From positions 1-64,000 of the forward strand of contig NZ_CP063202.1 of NCBI RefSeq assembly GCF_019904235.1: a stretch of 64,000 nt of DNA, given 5' to 3'. Position 1 is the first letter of the stretch. Each line of letters opens with the position of its first letter. Source of the DNA: Erythrobacter sp. SCSIO 43205. Lineage in GTDB: Bacteria; Pseudomonadota; Alphaproteobacteria; Sphingomonadales; Sphingomonadaceae. The position numbers were made by a program, and so were the translations under genes. Shown here in pieces: positions 32,620 to 42,188 of this stretch. The notes beneath the pieces were generated by a model. That model searched no databases. It was given only the letters and a program-made list of their open reading frames with translations, and had not been told where the DNA came from.

Positions 32620-33345
32620 TTATCGCTGCACCACGACCCACTCAATCGGCGTCTCGGAAGCCTCGCTGACATAGTGTCCATTGGCGCTCCACAACAGCCA
32701 GGGCCGTCCGGCATAGTCGGGCCGTGCCCGGTCGCGTTCAAGCCACAAGTCGCGTTCAATCATTCGCGCGACATTATGACGCAGCTCAAAATCGCGCGAG
32801 AGGCGCAGGATAACGGGCTTGCCTGCGTGCATTTCGATCTGATTGATGAGGGTCATCAATTCCGCCTCCACTGCCGCATCGCTAACCGCAGGGACACAGG
32901 CGGACCCCAATTGGCGAAGCTCAAGCGCCGGTGATAAAAGCTGCGCATCGCGCGGCACCATGCGGGTAAAACGGGCCGATTGCGCATCCGCTTTAAGGCA
33001 CGGATCAAACGGCATGGAGATGCCGGTCTGGAGCGCAGAACTGCGCGCGCGGCTCAACCTTGCAGCAAAGCCCGGATCAGGCGCACCGCCAGCCCCGCCA
33101 AGCTTCAGATAAACAAATCCAGCGCCCGTCGCCGCTAAAGTTTCAAACCGTGTGCCTGACGTACCGTTTGCGATAACTGCGCCTTGTTCGGGATAAAGCG
33201 CCGTGTCAGGGCGCCACGAACGCATATCCCACCAAAACCACGCGGCAAACGCGATAGCGACAAGCACGAGCAATGCGGCGGCTCGAAAGACCCAGATGCC
33301 AAGCCCGCGCTTTTTCTTGCGATTTTTAGAAGCCCGCCGTGCCAC
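32620..33345 (-). CDS. degenerate glycoside hydrolase family 25-like protein
   Basis: A 241-residue membrane-anchored protein: a very basic start (RRASKNRKKKRG), one transmembrane helix (about 16-40), then a domain with the outline of GH25 lysozymes. The strand GAGFVYLKLGGAGGAPDPGF matches the family's second block. The catalytic residues appear lost: the first block reads GAVIANGTSG where GIDVSxxQG is usual, and the P-x-L-D-x-E site reads LSPALELRQ. It is therefore probably not an active lysozyme. It sits between cdd and UPF0262 on the same strand. Confidence 0.7.
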   Translation of the reverse strand: MARRASKNRKKKRGLGIWVFRAAALLVLVAIAFAAWFWWDMRSWRPDTALYPEQGAVIANGTSGTRFETLAATGAGFVYLKLGGAGGAPDPGFAARLSRARSSALQTGISMPFDPCLKADAQSARFTRMVPRDAQLLSPALELRQLGSACVPAVSDAAVEAELMTLINQIEMHAGKPVILRLSRDFELRHNVARMIERDLWLERDRARPDYAGRPWLLWSANGHYVSEASETPIEWVVVQR

Positions 33346-33356
33346 GCCCGATCGCC

Positions 33357-33875
33357 TCAGCCTTTGATATGAAGCACGCAGATCAGCGTGAAAAGCCGGC
33401 GCGCGGTCGCAAAATCGGTTTCAACTTTGCCTTCGAGCCGTTCGACCAAAAGCTCCGCCGCGTTATTGTGGATGCCGCGTCGGGCCATATCAATCGTCTC
33501 GATCTCTGCCGGGGTCGCCTTGCGAATCGCCTGATAATAGCTGTCGCAAATCGCAAAATATTCACGGATGAGACGACGAAAACGCGCCAGACCGATCAGC
33601 AGAGTTTCAAGGGTATTCTCTTCCTTATCGGCAATTTCCATCGCCAACCGCCCATCTTGTACCGAAAGCTTCAAACGGTACGGCCCCTTTGCCCCGCGCG
33701 CCGCGCTTCGCACCGGCTTGAACGTGTTTTCCTCGATCAGATCATAGATCGCAACGCGGCGTTCCTGCTCGACATCAGCATTGCGCCACAGGATCGTCTC
33801 TTCATCAAGAGAGATGTGGGCAATGCGATGGGAGCCTTGCGCGCCGCTCGCGGAATCGGATTGGACACCAGTCAT
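33357..33875 (-). CDS. UPF0262 family protein
   Basis: A 172-residue protein of the alphaproteobacterial UPF0262 family, function unknown. Recognisable blocks are HRIAHISLDEETILWRN, EENTFKPV, PYRLKLSVQDGRL and the C-terminal RRGIHNNAAELL with FATARRLFTLICVLH. It is divergent from dnaB with 140 bases between starts; that gap holds a near-consensus DnaA box. It is first on a minus-strand run with the GH25-like gene and cdd. Confidence 0.88.
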   Translation of the reverse strand: MTGVQSDSASGAQGSHRIAHISLDEETILWRNADVEQERRVAIYDLIEENTFKPVRSAARGAKGPYRLKLSVQDGRLAMEIADKEENTLETLLIGLARFRRLIREYFAICDSYYQAIRKATPAEIETIDMARRGIHNNAAELLVERLEGKVETDFATARRLFTLICVLHIKG

Positions 33876-33937
33876 TCTGAGTGCTGCCTTCGCAGAGACA
33901 GGGGGGCAACTTCAAGCACTACTATGCCCAATCCCCG

Positions 33938-33946
33938 CTATCCACA
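33938..33946 (+). promoter_or_regulatory. DnaA-box-like site upstream of dnaB
   Basis: CTATCCACA differs by one base from the strong DnaA box TTATCCACA. It lies 70 bases before the dnaB start and about 60 bases before the divergent UPF0262 start. Confidence 0.4.
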
Positions 33947-34015
33947 GCCAAGGGACGCAAATTTGTCGCACCTCCCGCTTGCCTCCATCCCGGTCAGCGA
34001 GCATTGAGAACGGCT

Positions 34016-35533
34016 ATGGCCGAACCCACTGCTCTCTCCCTTGTTGACAATGATCCCGATACCGGGCGCAAACTTCCCTCGAATCTTGAGGCTGAAGCCG
34101 CGTTCCTTGGCGCGGTCCTGATCGACAACAGGGTGATCGAGGAATTGCAAACCCCGATCAGGCCCGAACATTTCTTCGAACCGCTGCACGAGCGGATTTA
34201 TGAGCGTATTCTGGCGTTGATCGAACGCAATGCGACCGCATCGCCTGTGACTTTGCGCCCCCATTTCGAAGCCGATGAGGCGCTAAAAGAGCTTGGCGGT
34301 CCAAAATATCTGGCACAGTTGACCGCAAACGGGGCAGGGCTTCTCGCCCCGCGCGAACTGGCGCAGCAGATTTACGATCTGGCGCTCCTTCGCGAGCTTG
34401 TAAGCGTTGGCCGCGGCCTTGTCGAAGGGGCGCTGGACACTTCCGAGGACACAAGCCCGGTTGACCGCATCGCTCAGGCCGAGGCGGATCTTTACCGCGT
34501 GGCAGAGGGCGCAGCGACCGGCAAGGAAGCGTCCAGCTTCCGCGAGGCGGCGCTGGAAGCGATCAAAATGGTCGAGGCCGCGATGAATTCGGGCGGCGGT
34601 TTGTCGGGTAAGACATCAGGGCTTGCAACGCTCGACCAGAAAACATCGGGCCTGCACAATTCCGACCTTATCATTCTTGCCGGTCGTCCGGGCATGGGCA
34701 AAACCTCGCTTGCCACCAACATCGCGTTCAACTGCGCTGAGGAATATCTCAAATGGCAAAGCGAAGGGGGCGAACATTGTTATGGCGCGCCCACCGCCTT
34801 TTTCAGCCTTGAGATGAGCGCCGACCAGCTTGCGACGCGGATTTTGGCCGAGCAATCGGAAGTTTCATCCGAGGCGCTTCGTTCGGGTACACTTACCCGC
34901 GACGACTTTCAGCGCCTAAGCTTTGCAAGCCAGCGCCTTGCAGAATTGCCACTTTATATCGACGATACACCGGGGCTCACCATTGGCGCGCTTCGCACAC
35001 GGGCGCGGCGGATGAAGCGGCGGCATGATATTGGCCTCATCATCATTGATTATCTGCAACTCTTGCAGGGGTCGGGCAGAGCCAATGACAACCGCGTCAA
35101 TGAAATTTCCGAAATCAGTCGGGGTCTGAAAACGCTGGCCAAGGAATTGAGCGTGCCTGTCATCGCGCTTTCGCAGCTCAGCCGTGCAGTGGAGCAGCGC
35201 GAAGATAAAAAGCCGATGCTTTCCGACCTTCGCGAATCCGGATCGATTGAGCAGGACGCGGATATGGTCTGGTTCATTTATCGCGGGGATTATTATAAAG
35301 AGGCCGAGCGCCCCGAAATGCCCAATCCCGACGGGTCAAGCAGCATCGAAGTGCAAGAAAAATACGCGCAGTGGGAAGCGGAATATCTTGAGATCAAGAA
35401 CAAAGCCCGCCTGATCGTTGCCAAGCAGCGTCACGGTTCAACCGGCGATGTGCAGCTCCACTTCCAAAGCGAGATTACCAAGTTCACCTCGCCTGTTACG
35501 CGCGATTATTCGAGCTGGGGGATGGACAGCTAA
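34016..35533 (+). CDS. dnaB: replicative DNA helicase DnaB
   Basis: The hexameric 5'-3' helicase of the replication fork. The 505-residue product has the N-terminal helical domain ([16 protein letters not shown]), the linker, and the RecA-type core. Walker A is [11 protein letters not shown] near residue 224, Walker [15 protein letters not shown] near 346, and the arginine-rich C-terminal region [21 protein letters not shown]. The ATG at 34016 ([14 protein letters not shown]) has only a weak ribosome site. Earlier in-frame starts would run into the region with the DnaA-box-like site. No intein is present. Confidence 0.97.
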   Translation: MAEPTALSLVDNDPDTGRKLPSNLEAEAAFLGAVLIDNRVIEELQTPIRPEHFFEPLHERIYERILALIERNATASPVTLRPHFEADEALKELGGPKYLAQLTANGAGLLAPRELAQQIYDLALLRELVSVGRGLVEGALDTSEDTSPVDRIAQAEADLYRVAEGAATGKEASSFREAALEAIKMVEAAMNSGGGLSGKTSGLATLDQKTSGLHNSDLIILAGRPGMGKTSLATNIAFNCAEEYLKWQSEGGEHCYGAPTAFFSLEMSADQLATRILAEQSEVSSEALRSGTLTRDDFQRLSFASQRLAELPLYIDDTPGLTIGALRTRARRMKRRHDIGLIIIDYLQLLQGSGRANDNRVNEISEISRGLKTLAKELSVPVIALSQLSRAVEQREDKKPMLSDLRESGSIEQDADMVWFIYRGDYYKEAERPEMPNPDGSSSIEVQEKYAQWEAEYLEIKNKARLIVAKQRHGSTGDVQLHFQSEITKFTSPVTRDYSSWGMDS

Positions 35534-35642
35534 GGCTGAAAGACCAAGGCGGCGGTCAAGCCGGAATTTCTTGACTCTTCGGAGCCGAAACCCTAGCTGC
35601 GAGGCTCTTTCCAAAGAATTCAGAATCCAAGAGGCCCACCCG

Positions 35643-35987
35643 ATGGCACGTGTTACCGTTGAAGATTGCGTCGATAAGGTTCCAAACCGTTTCGACCTCG
35701 TCCTGCTTGCCGCACAGCGCGCGCGCGAAATTTCAGGCGGTAGCGAGCTCACTCTTGAGCGCGACCGCGATAAGAACCCGGTTGTGGCGCTTCGTGAAAT
35801 CGCTGAACAAACGATCAAGCCGAAAGAGCTTAAAGAAGCTCTTGTGACCAGCCTGCAGAAGATTCTTCCCGATGACGAAGATGATGCGGACGAAATCGGT
35901 TCACTCAGCCAATCGGCAGAAGCGCTTCGCATCACTGCATCAGCGCCAACCCGCTCGACCTCGATCGGGGCTGATTACGACGGGTAA
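35643..35987 (+). CDS. rpoZ: RNA polymerase omega subunit
   Basis: The small RNA polymerase subunit that helps assemble beta-prime. The 114-residue product has [30 protein letters not shown] and [14 protein letters not shown] in order, then an acidic tail ([12 protein letters not shown]) typical of alphaproteobacteria. No spoT or gmk gene is adjacent, unlike in many gammaproteobacteria. A TTGACT near 35570 could be part of a promoter. A terminator follows 42 bases after the stop. Confidence 0.97.
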   Translation: MARVTVEDCVDKVPNRFDLVLLAAQRAREISGGSELTLERDRDKNPVVALREIAEQTIKPKELKEALVTSLQKILPDDEDDADEIGSLSQSAEALRITASAPTRSTSIGADYDG

Positions 35988-36028
35988 GCCACTGAGCTCG
36001 AACCGGGCTTTAGTTGAAAATACCGAAG

Positions 36029-36053
36029 GGCCGCCGTTTCTGGCGGCCTTTTG
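36029..36053 (+). terminator. rpoZ terminator
   Basis: A 7-bp perfect stem, GGCCGCC (36029-36035) with GGCGGCC (36042-36048), loop GTTTCT, followed by TTTTGTTTG. Confidence 0.85.
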
Positions 36054-36144
36054 TTTGCCCCATTTCGTGACACGACACCCGCCTTTCTTGCTAAACTTAT
36101 GCATTCTCTTACCTTTGGCATTAGGGTGAGCAGAGAGATGGGCA

Positions 36145-36876
36145 ATGGCTTCGATAGCGGTTTACAGTGTCAAAGGCGGGGTCGGTAAAACCACCTTTTC
36201 AGTCAACCTTGCCTGGTGCGCGGCCACCATCTCGCGGCGTCAAACCCTGCTGTGGGATCTTGATGCGTCCAATGGTTCAGGCTTTCTTCTCAATGTCGAT
36301 GCCAAGGCAAAGCGCAGCGCACAAAGCGTTTTTGATCTGGACAATGCTCCGACGAAACTGATCCGCAAGACCGGCTATCCCAACCTGCACCTGCTTCCTG
36401 CCGATGAGAGCATTCGCACACTCGACCGCCAATTTCATCAGATTGGCAAGAAAAAGCGGCTTGCAAAAATCGTTGATGGCCTTGCCAAGGAGTATGACCG
36501 GGTGATTTTCGATTGCCCGCCCGTCTTGAACGAGGTGAGCGCACAAGTGATGCGCGCCGCCGATCTTGTGATTGTCCCCCTGCCCCCCTCTCCCCTGTCA
36601 CAGCGAGCGCTGGAGCAGGTGGTTGCTGAGGTCAAAGGCGCAGGCAAAAAACATCCGCCGATCCTGCCGGTTCTTTCGATGATGGATATGCGCCGCACCC
36701 TTCACAAGGAAACGCGCGAAGCTTTCCCAAAATGGCCGATGGTGCCGCTGGCAAGCGCGATTGAGCAATGCGCCACGCTGCAAAAACCGGTCGGCGAATT
36801 CGCACCCAAATCGCCAGCCGCGCGCGCTTTTGCGCAGCTTTGGACCGCGATTGAACGCAAAATCGCCAAAGGCTGA
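36145..36876 (+). CDS. ParA/MinD-family ATPase
   Basis: A 243-residue stand-alone ParA-like ATPase. It has the deviant Walker A KGGVGKTTF at residues 10-18, Walker A' WDLDASNGSG and Walker B RVIFDCPPVL. No ParB or centromere-like repeats are adjacent, so it is not the chromosomal parAB pair. Such orphan ParA proteins can position cytoplasmic or membrane complexes. The C-terminal half (LPPSPLSQRALEQVV) fits the ParA dimer fold. It follows the rpoZ terminator. The DUF3667 gene begins 78 bases later on the same strand. Confidence 0.88.
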   Translation: MASIAVYSVKGGVGKTTFSVNLAWCAATISRRQTLLWDLDASNGSGFLLNVDAKAKRSAQSVFDLDNAPTKLIRKTGYPNLHLLPADESIRTLDRQFHQIGKKKRLAKIVDGLAKEYDRVIFDCPPVLNEVSAQVMRAADLVIVPLPPSPLSQRALEQVVAEVKGAGKKHPPILPVLSMMDMRRTLHKETREAFPKWPMVPLASAIEQCATLQKPVGEFAPKSPAARAFAQLWTAIERKIAKG

Positions 36877-36954
36877 GCCGCTGCGCAAGCTGCCCTTTGG
36901 CATTTGCCGTCCAATGGCTATAGTGCAGTGCAGCACGGATGGGGGCAGCTTCAA

Positions 36955-38100
36955 ATGAGCGATATCGCCGAAGGGATAGGCACAGTTGTCGAAGGCGGAG
37001 TAGCTGGCCGCGCGGTTGAGCCTGAGCGCAGTAGCGATGGCGCCCACAAGCCGCATGGCCCTGACACGTGCCTCAATTGCGGCGCCCACGCACCGGACAC
37101 ATTCTGCCCCAATTGCGGTCAGAAAACCCATGTGCACCGTTCCCTTGCTGCGATTGGCCATGATTTGATGCACGGTGTGTTGCACCTTGATGGCAAGCTG
37201 TGGCGCACCCTGCCGCTACTGACCTTCAAGCCGGGCAAGCTCACGCGCCGATATATCGATGGCGAACGCGCCAAATTCGTGAGCCCCATGGCGATGTTTT
37301 TGTTCAGCATCTTTGCCATGTTCGCAGTGTTTCAGATGGTTGGGCTCACCACTCCCACTGACGTCAACGTGCCTGACCCTGCGCAGATCGTGCGCGAACA
37401 GGGTGAGGCTGAGGCTACGCGACTGCGTGAGCGGATCGCTGAGCTTCCGGAAAACAGCCAGGAACGAGAAAGGCTCACTGAAGAACTCACCACAATCGAA
37501 GGCTATCTCGAACGAGAAGCAGCCGGCGAATTAACCACGCAGGAAATCGTTGAGGATATACAGGCAGAAGCCGCACAAGACGGTTCAGCTGCGTCTGCAG
37601 ATCTGCTCGACAATCTGAACGAGGCCTTGTTCACAGACAACGCCAATGTCGATGTAAACCTCACCGGAAATGAGACAATCGACAAAGGGCTTTTGAAAAA
37701 GTGGCGCGAAAATCCGGGGCTCATGCTCTATAAATTACAGGCGAACGGCTACAAATTCAGCTGGCTACTGATCCCGATTTCGCTACCGTTCGTGTGGCTT
37801 ATCTTTGCATGGAAACGGCGTTTCAAAGCCTATGATCACGCGATTTTCGTGACCTATTCGCTTTCTTTCATGTCGCTTTTGTTCATCGCCGCATCGGTGA
37901 TAGGAACGCTAGGCGTTGGCGCGGAAATTGTCGCTCTTGCGCTACTGATCATTCCACCCATTCATATCTACAAGCAGCTGCGCGGCGCCTATGACCTCTC
38001 GCGCTTTTCTGCCTTCTGGCGGCTGATGGTGCTGAGCATCTTCATCTGGATCATTATGATCCTGTTCCTTCAGGCGCTCCTGCTTTTGGGCGGGTTTTAG
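36955..38100 (+). CDS. DUF3667 membrane protein with zinc ribbon
   Basis: A 381-residue protein with a short N-terminal zinc ribbon (CLNCGAHAPDTFCPNCGQ, about residues 42-59), the DUF3667 core WRTLPLLTFKPGKLTRRYIDGERAKFV (about 80-106, shown in part), and one transmembrane helix. A long charged helical insert (about 140-235, predicted coiled coil from the Glu/Arg pattern) and four further C-terminal helices follow. Function unknown. The start at 36955 follows GGGGGC. It ends at a shared bidirectional terminator with ftsH. Confidence 0.85.
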   Translation: MSDIAEGIGTVVEGGVAGRAVEPERSSDGAHKPHGPDTCLNCGAHAPDTFCPNCGQKTHVHRSLAAIGHDLMHGVLHLDGKLWRTLPLLTFKPGKLTRRYIDGERAKFVSPMAMFLFSIFAMFAVFQMVGLTTPTDVNVPDPAQIVREQGEAEATRLRERIAELPENSQERERLTEELTTIEGYLEREAAGELTTQEIVEDIQAEAAQDGSAASADLLDNLNEALFTDNANVDVNLTGNETIDKGLLKKWRENPGLMLYKLQANGYKFSWLLIPISLPFVWLIFAWKRRFKAYDHAIFVTYSLSFMSLLFIAASVIGTLGVGAEIVALALLIIPPIHIYKQLRGAYDLSRFSAFWRLMVLSIFIWIIMILFLQALLLLGGF

Positions 38101-38105
38101 ACGCG

Positions 38106-38142
38106 AAAAGGGCGCTTGCGACCAAGTCGAAGCGCCCTTTTT
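38106..38142. terminator. bidirectional terminator between DUF3667 gene and ftsH
   Basis: A perfect 12-bp arm, AAAAGGGCGCTT (38106-38117) with AAGCGCCCTTTT (38130-38141), then one more T. The A-run on the left gives a T-tract on the minus strand too, so both converging genes can use it. Confidence 0.92.
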
Positions 38143-38163
38143 CATTTCAGCAATCGGTACAGC

Positions 38164-40125
38164 TTACGCGCCCTGCGGTGCCTCACCGCCTGAACCGCCA
38201 AAGCGTTTACCAGCCTTCGGCACGGTTGAGCCTGCAACAGGCTTAACCACCTTTGGCCCCTTTGGCTCATCGGGACGGTCAATCTTGCCATTTTCCATAA
38301 GCTGATTGATTTCCTCGCCCGTCAGCGTCTCATATTCAAGAAGCGCCTGAGCCAGCGTGTGAAGCTTGTCCTCCTGAGATTTCAGAATTTCTTCAGCGCG
38401 CTTAAGCCCGCCTTCGACAAGAGCCTTGATCTCGGCATCGATGAGCTTGTTGGTTTCTGCCCCGCCCATCGTACGAGCGGTCTGGCCCATGCCAAGATAG
38501 CCTTCCTGGCTTTGCTCATATTGCAGTGGGCCAAGCTTCTCGCTCATGCCCCATTTGGTGACCATATTGCGGGCAAGGTCGGTTGCGTACTGGATGTCAC
38601 CAGAGGCGCCAGAGGATACTTTGTCATGGCCAAAGATGATGTCTTCAGCAACGCGGCCACCCATCGCAACCGCGAGGTTCGCGTGCATTTTATCGCGGTG
38701 ATAAGAATAGCTGTCGCGCTCTGGCAGGCGCATGACCATGCCAAGCGCACGGCCGCGCGGAATGATTGTCGCCTTGTGGATGGGGTCTGATGCCGGCTCA
38801 TTCAGCGAAACAAGCGCGTGGCCTGCCTCGTGGTAAGCGGTCATCTTTTTCTCGTCCTCGGTCATCACCATGGAGCGGCGTTCTGCGCCCATCATGACCT
38901 TATCTTTGGCGTCCTCAAATTCCTGCATCGCAACGAGGCGCTTGTTCCGGCGAGCCGCCAAAAGAGCCGCTTCGTTGACAAGGTTTGCCAAGTCCGCGCC
39001 CGAAAAACCGGGCGTGCCGCGCGCAATCGTGCGCGGGTTTACATCAGGTGCCAGTGGCACCTTCTTCATGTGCACGCCAAGAATTTTCTCGCGTCCGTCA
39101 ATATCAGGGATCGGCACCACAACCTGACGGTCAAAGCGGCCCGGACGCAGCAGCGCAGGGTCAAGCACATCGGGACGGTTGGTCGCCGCAACGATGATGA
39201 TGCCTTCGTTGGCCTCAAAACCGTCCATCTCAACCAAAAGCTGGTTCAGCGTTTGCTCGCGCTCATCGTTGGAGTTGCCAAGACCGTGTCCACGCGAGCG
39301 GCCCACAGCGTCGATTTCGTCGATAAAGACGATACACGGCGCGCTTTTCTTGGCTTGCTCAAACATATCGCGCACACGGCTTGCGCCAACGCCCACGAAC
39401 ATTTCGACAAAGTCAGAACCGGAGATAGTGAAGAATGGCACGCCTGCTTCGCCTGCAATCGCGCGGGCGAGGAGCGTTTTACCCGTACCCGGTGAACCCA
39501 CCAGCAGAGCGCCTTTCGGGATCTGCCCGCCGAGTTTGGAAAAGCGCGTCGGATCTTTCAGAAACTCGACCACTTCTTCCAATTCTTCGCGCGCTTCGTC
39601 GATACCGGCGACATCGTCGAAGGTGACTTTGCCCGAACGCTCGGTCAGCATTTTGGCTTTCGATTTGCCAAAACCCATTGCGCCCCCGCCGCCGCCTTTT
39701 TGCATTTGGCGAAGAGCGAAGAAGGCGATGCCAAGGATCAGGATGAACGGCAGCGCTTGCACGAGGATTAGTAGCAGAAGGCTCTGCTGCTCACGCGCCA
39801 TACCGGTGAATTGAACGTCATTCTCTTCAAGCAGAGCGGTGATGCGCGTATCGCTTGTCACGGGAACAGTGCTGAAGCTCTCGCCGCTTTTAAGCGTGCC
39901 CGTGATCACATCATCGCCAATCTGCACGTCTTTCACCGCACCAGCGGCCACTTGATCACGAAAATCGGAATAAGGGATGGCATTGCCCGAAGGCTGACCG
40001 CCGCCACTGAACATGGAGACGACAAGCAGGAGCGCCATAAAAATACCGCCCCAGATCATCAGCTGTTTGACCCAAGGGTTCTGGCCTTCTGGTGGCTGCT
40101 CGTTTGGATCGTTCTGGTCGTTCAT
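38164..40125 (-). CDS. ftsH: ATP-dependent zinc metalloprotease FtsH
   Basis: A membrane-anchored AAA+ protease that degrades misassembled membrane proteins and short-lived regulators. The 653-residue product has two transmembrane helices around a small periplasmic domain, Walker [13 protein letters not shown] (usual form GPPGTGKT), Walker [10 protein letters not shown], the second region of homology [19 protein letters not shown], the zinc motif HEAGH, and a C-terminal helical region. I chose the ATG at 40125 ([14 protein letters not shown]); an upstream in-frame start adds 32 residues unlike the family. Monocistronic, ending at the shared terminator. Confidence 0.97.
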   Translation of the reverse strand: MNDQNDPNEQPPEGQNPWVKQLMIWGGIFMALLLVVSMFSGGGQPSGNAIPYSDFRDQVAAGAVKDVQIGDDVITGTLKSGESFSTVPVTSDTRITALLEENDVQFTGMAREQQSLLLLILVQALPFILILGIAFFALRQMQKGGGGGAMGFGKSKAKMLTERSGKVTFDDVAGIDEAREELEEVVEFLKDPTRFSKLGGQIPKGALLVGSPGTGKTLLARAIAGEAGVPFFTISGSDFVEMFVGVGASRVRDMFEQAKKSAPCIVFIDEIDAVGRSRGHGLGNSNDEREQTLNQLLVEMDGFEANEGIIIVAATNRPDVLDPALLRPGRFDRQVVVPIPDIDGREKILGVHMKKVPLAPDVNPRTIARGTPGFSGADLANLVNEAALLAARRNKRLVAMQEFEDAKDKVMMGAERRSMVMTEDEKKMTAYHEAGHALVSLNEPASDPIHKATIIPRGRALGMVMRLPERDSYSYHRDKMHANLAVAMGGRVAEDIIFGHDKVSSGASGDIQYATDLARNMVTKWGMSEKLGPLQYEQSQEGYLGMGQTARTMGGAETNKLIDAEIKALVEGGLKRAEEILKSQEDKLHTLAQALLEYETLTGEEINQLMENGKIDRPDEPKGPKVVKPVAGSTVPKAGKRFGGSGGEAPQGA

Positions 40126-40239
40126 TCGCTTCGATTCCTTGTTTGAACCCTCAATGTAGGACTGGCGCGGTGAATCGCAAGATAATGCGCATCTGTGCCT
40201 GGCCCGCGATTTTGCGGTCACTCACATCAAAAATTACGA

Positions 40240-40929
40240 TCAATTCGCGCCATAGGCTGCAAGGAAGACACTAACCGCGCCTTTAATACGCTCCTGATTT
40301 TCTGCCTCAGGCGAAGCCGCACCAAACCGGCGTTCGAGATCACCCATGCCTTTGGCCATTGAAGCGAATTGTTCGGCCGCAAGGTCAGGGTCGGGAATCA
40401 ACAGCTCTCCCTTTTCGCTGGCATGGGCCAGCCACGCGCTAAACGCTGCTTTCATCCGCCATGGTCCGGCTTCGAGGAAGGCGTGCCCCAGCCCCGGCTC
40501 CTTCTCTGTTTCGGCCGCTATCCTGCGTTCGAACTGAATCATTTCCGGGCGCGAGAGGAAGGCAAACATTGCCTGTGCGATAACGGTGAGGCGCTCTTCA
40601 ATGGTGCCGCTGGGCAGTTCATCAAGCGAGAAATGCCCGCGCATCTTTTCGCATTCACGCTCAACCGAAGCGGAGAAAAGTCCGCGTTTATCGCCAAAGT
40701 GATTGTAGATCGTGACCTTGGAGACGCCGGCATCGGCTGCGACTTGCTCGATTGAGGTCGCGGCGAACCCATCGCGCATAAACCGATCAGAAGCCGCTGC
40801 AATGATTGCCTGCCGTTTGGCCTCGTCCAGAGGGCGCCCGGCTTTGCGCTTCTCAGCGGAAGGGTTTGGGTTCGATGAGATCGGAATATTCAATTTTGAG
40901 GAACCCGCCCGGTATTGCTGAGTTGACAA
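40240..40929 (-). CDS. TetR/AcrR-family repressor of the adjacent efflux operon
   Basis: A 229-residue TetR regulator. The helix-turn-helix is AAATSIEQVAADAGVSKVTIYNHFGDKRGL-like (about residues 57-85 of the longest form), followed by a helical ligand-binding domain. The only family-length start is a TTG at 40929 that abuts an 18-bp operator; a second TTG at 40893 would trim a poorly conserved tail. It is divergent from the ABC efflux genes, and two copies of the same operator lie between. Autorepression and control of the pump are therefore likely. Inducer unknown. Confidence 0.9.
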   Translation of the reverse strand: MSTQQYRAGSSKLNIPISSNPNPSAEKRKAGRPLDEAKRQAIIAAASDRFMRDGFAATSIEQVAADAGVSKVTIYNHFGDKRGLFSASVERECEKMRGHFSLDELPSGTIEERLTVIAQAMFAFLSRPEMIQFERRIAAETEKEPGLGHAFLEAGPWRMKAAFSAWLAHASEKGELLIPDPDLAAEQFASMAKGMGDLERRFGAASPEAENQERIKGAVSVFLAAYGAN

Positions 40930-40930
40930 A

Positions 40931-40948
40931 ATGAACGATGCCGTTCAT
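40931..40948. promoter_or_regulatory. TetR operator copy 1
   Basis: ATGAACGATGCCGTTCAT is an inverted repeat, ATGAACG / CGTTCAT around four bases. It touches the TTG start of the TetR gene. TTGACA at 40923-40928 could be a -35 for the efflux operon. Confidence 0.75.
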
Positions 40949-40960
40949 TTATCCGCTTAA

Positions 40961-40978
40961 GTAAACGGCATCGTTCAT
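40961..40978. promoter_or_regulatory. TetR operator copy 2
   Basis: GTAAACGGCATCGTTCAT, read on the minus strand, matches operator copy 1 at 16 of 18 positions. The two copies face each other with 12 bases between. Fifteen bases form a perfect long inverted repeat across both. Confidence 0.75.
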
Positions 40979-41051
40979 TAATAGCGATTCTGTTGGTTTG
41001 CGCAAGCCCTCCTCCAGGGATGGGTTTACTGAACAAGGTGGTGGTTCAAGG

Positions 41052-42188
41052 ATGCTGTGGATTGCGATCCGAATGCTCACAGGCGATGCGCAAAAGTTCT
41101 ATGGGCTTTTGTTCGGCATCGCCTTTTCGACCCTGTTGATCACGCAGCAGCTGACCATTTTCGTGAACCTGATCGAACGCGGGGCGAGCGGCGTGTACAA
41201 TGCGCCTGAGGCGGAAATCTGGGTCATGGACCCGGTCAGCCGCACGACAGACGTCAGCTACGCCATGCCGTCGACCGCATTAGACGAAGTGCGCTCTGTC
41301 CCCGGTGTCGAATGGGCAGTACCGCACTTGCGCTCTGCCGCATCGGTCCGCACGAAAGAAGGCGATCTGGAGCAGGTGGCCATCATCGGTGTCGATGATG
41401 CGACCCTGATCGGCCTGCCCCAAAATCTGGTCGAAGGGTCAAAGCAAGCCCTCCAGCAGCCCGATACGGTCATCATCGACGATGGTGGCCTGTTCAATAT
41501 GTTCGGCCCCGGCGCCGATGTCATGGGTGAACGGCTCGAACTCAATGATCAACGCGCCGTCATCCGGGGCGTTGCAGATTCCATCCCCGCCTTCACCAGC
41601 ACTGCCGTCCTCTACACCAAATATTCGCGCGCTCTGAACTTCGTTCCGGGCACCCGCAATCGGCTTAGCTTCGTGCTCGTCGGGGTCAGCGATGGGCTAA
41701 GCGCGGATGAGGTTGCCGCGCGGATTGAGGAACAGACCGGCCTTAAAGCGGAAACGCGCGATGAATTTGCTCAGGCGGGTGTGAATTTCATTATCGAAAA
41801 CACCGGCATTCCGACCAATTTTGGGATCACCGTTATCCTTGGCTTTGTTGTCGGCGTTGCGATTGTCGGCCTTACCTTCAGCCTCTTCATTCGCGACAAC
41901 ATCCGCCAGTTTGGCGCGCTTAAAGCGATTGGGGTCACCAATATGAAGATCGTACGAATGGTCGCAGTGCAGGCCGGAATGGTGGGGGCAATTGGTTATG
42001 CGCTGGGCGTGATGGGCACCGCGATCTTTCTTTGGAGCTTTAGCGGCAATCCGTTTTTCAAAGGCTTTTATATTCCATGGCAAATCCCACTGGTCAGCTT
42101 GGGAGCGGTGATTTTGATCCTTGCGATCACGGGATGGCTCGCGCTGCGCAGCGTGCTGTCCACCGAACCTGCATCGGTGTTTAGATGA
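41052..42188 (+). CDS. ABC transporter permease, DevC/MacB-like FtsX type
   Basis: A 378-residue inner-membrane permease. It has one N-terminal helix (YGLLFGIAFSTLLITQQLTI), a large periplasmic domain of about 200 residues, and three C-terminal helices in the FtsX-like domain (FGITVILGFVVGVAIVGLTF, RMVAVQAGMVGAIGYALGV, LVSLGAVILILAITGWLAL). That is the four-helix layout of MacB- and DevC-type export permeases. No ATPase is fused, unlike MacB. The ATG at 41052 fits best. It overlaps the ATPase gene by four bases. Confidence 0.92.
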   Translation: MLWIAIRMLTGDAQKFYGLLFGIAFSTLLITQQLTIFVNLIERGASGVYNAPEAEIWVMDPVSRTTDVSYAMPSTALDEVRSVPGVEWAVPHLRSAASVRTKEGDLEQVAIIGVDDATLIGLPQNLVEGSKQALQQPDTVIIDDGGLFNMFGPGADVMGERLELNDQRAVIRGVADSIPAFTSTAVLYTKYSRALNFVPGTRNRLSFVLVGVSDGLSADEVAARIEEQTGLKAETRDEFAQAGVNFIIENTGIPTNFGITVILGFVVGVAIVGLTFSLFIRDNIRQFGALKAIGVTNMKIVRMVAVQAGMVGAIGYALGVMGTAIFLWSFSGNPFFKGFYIPWQIPLVSLGAVILILAITGWLALRSVLSTEPASVFR

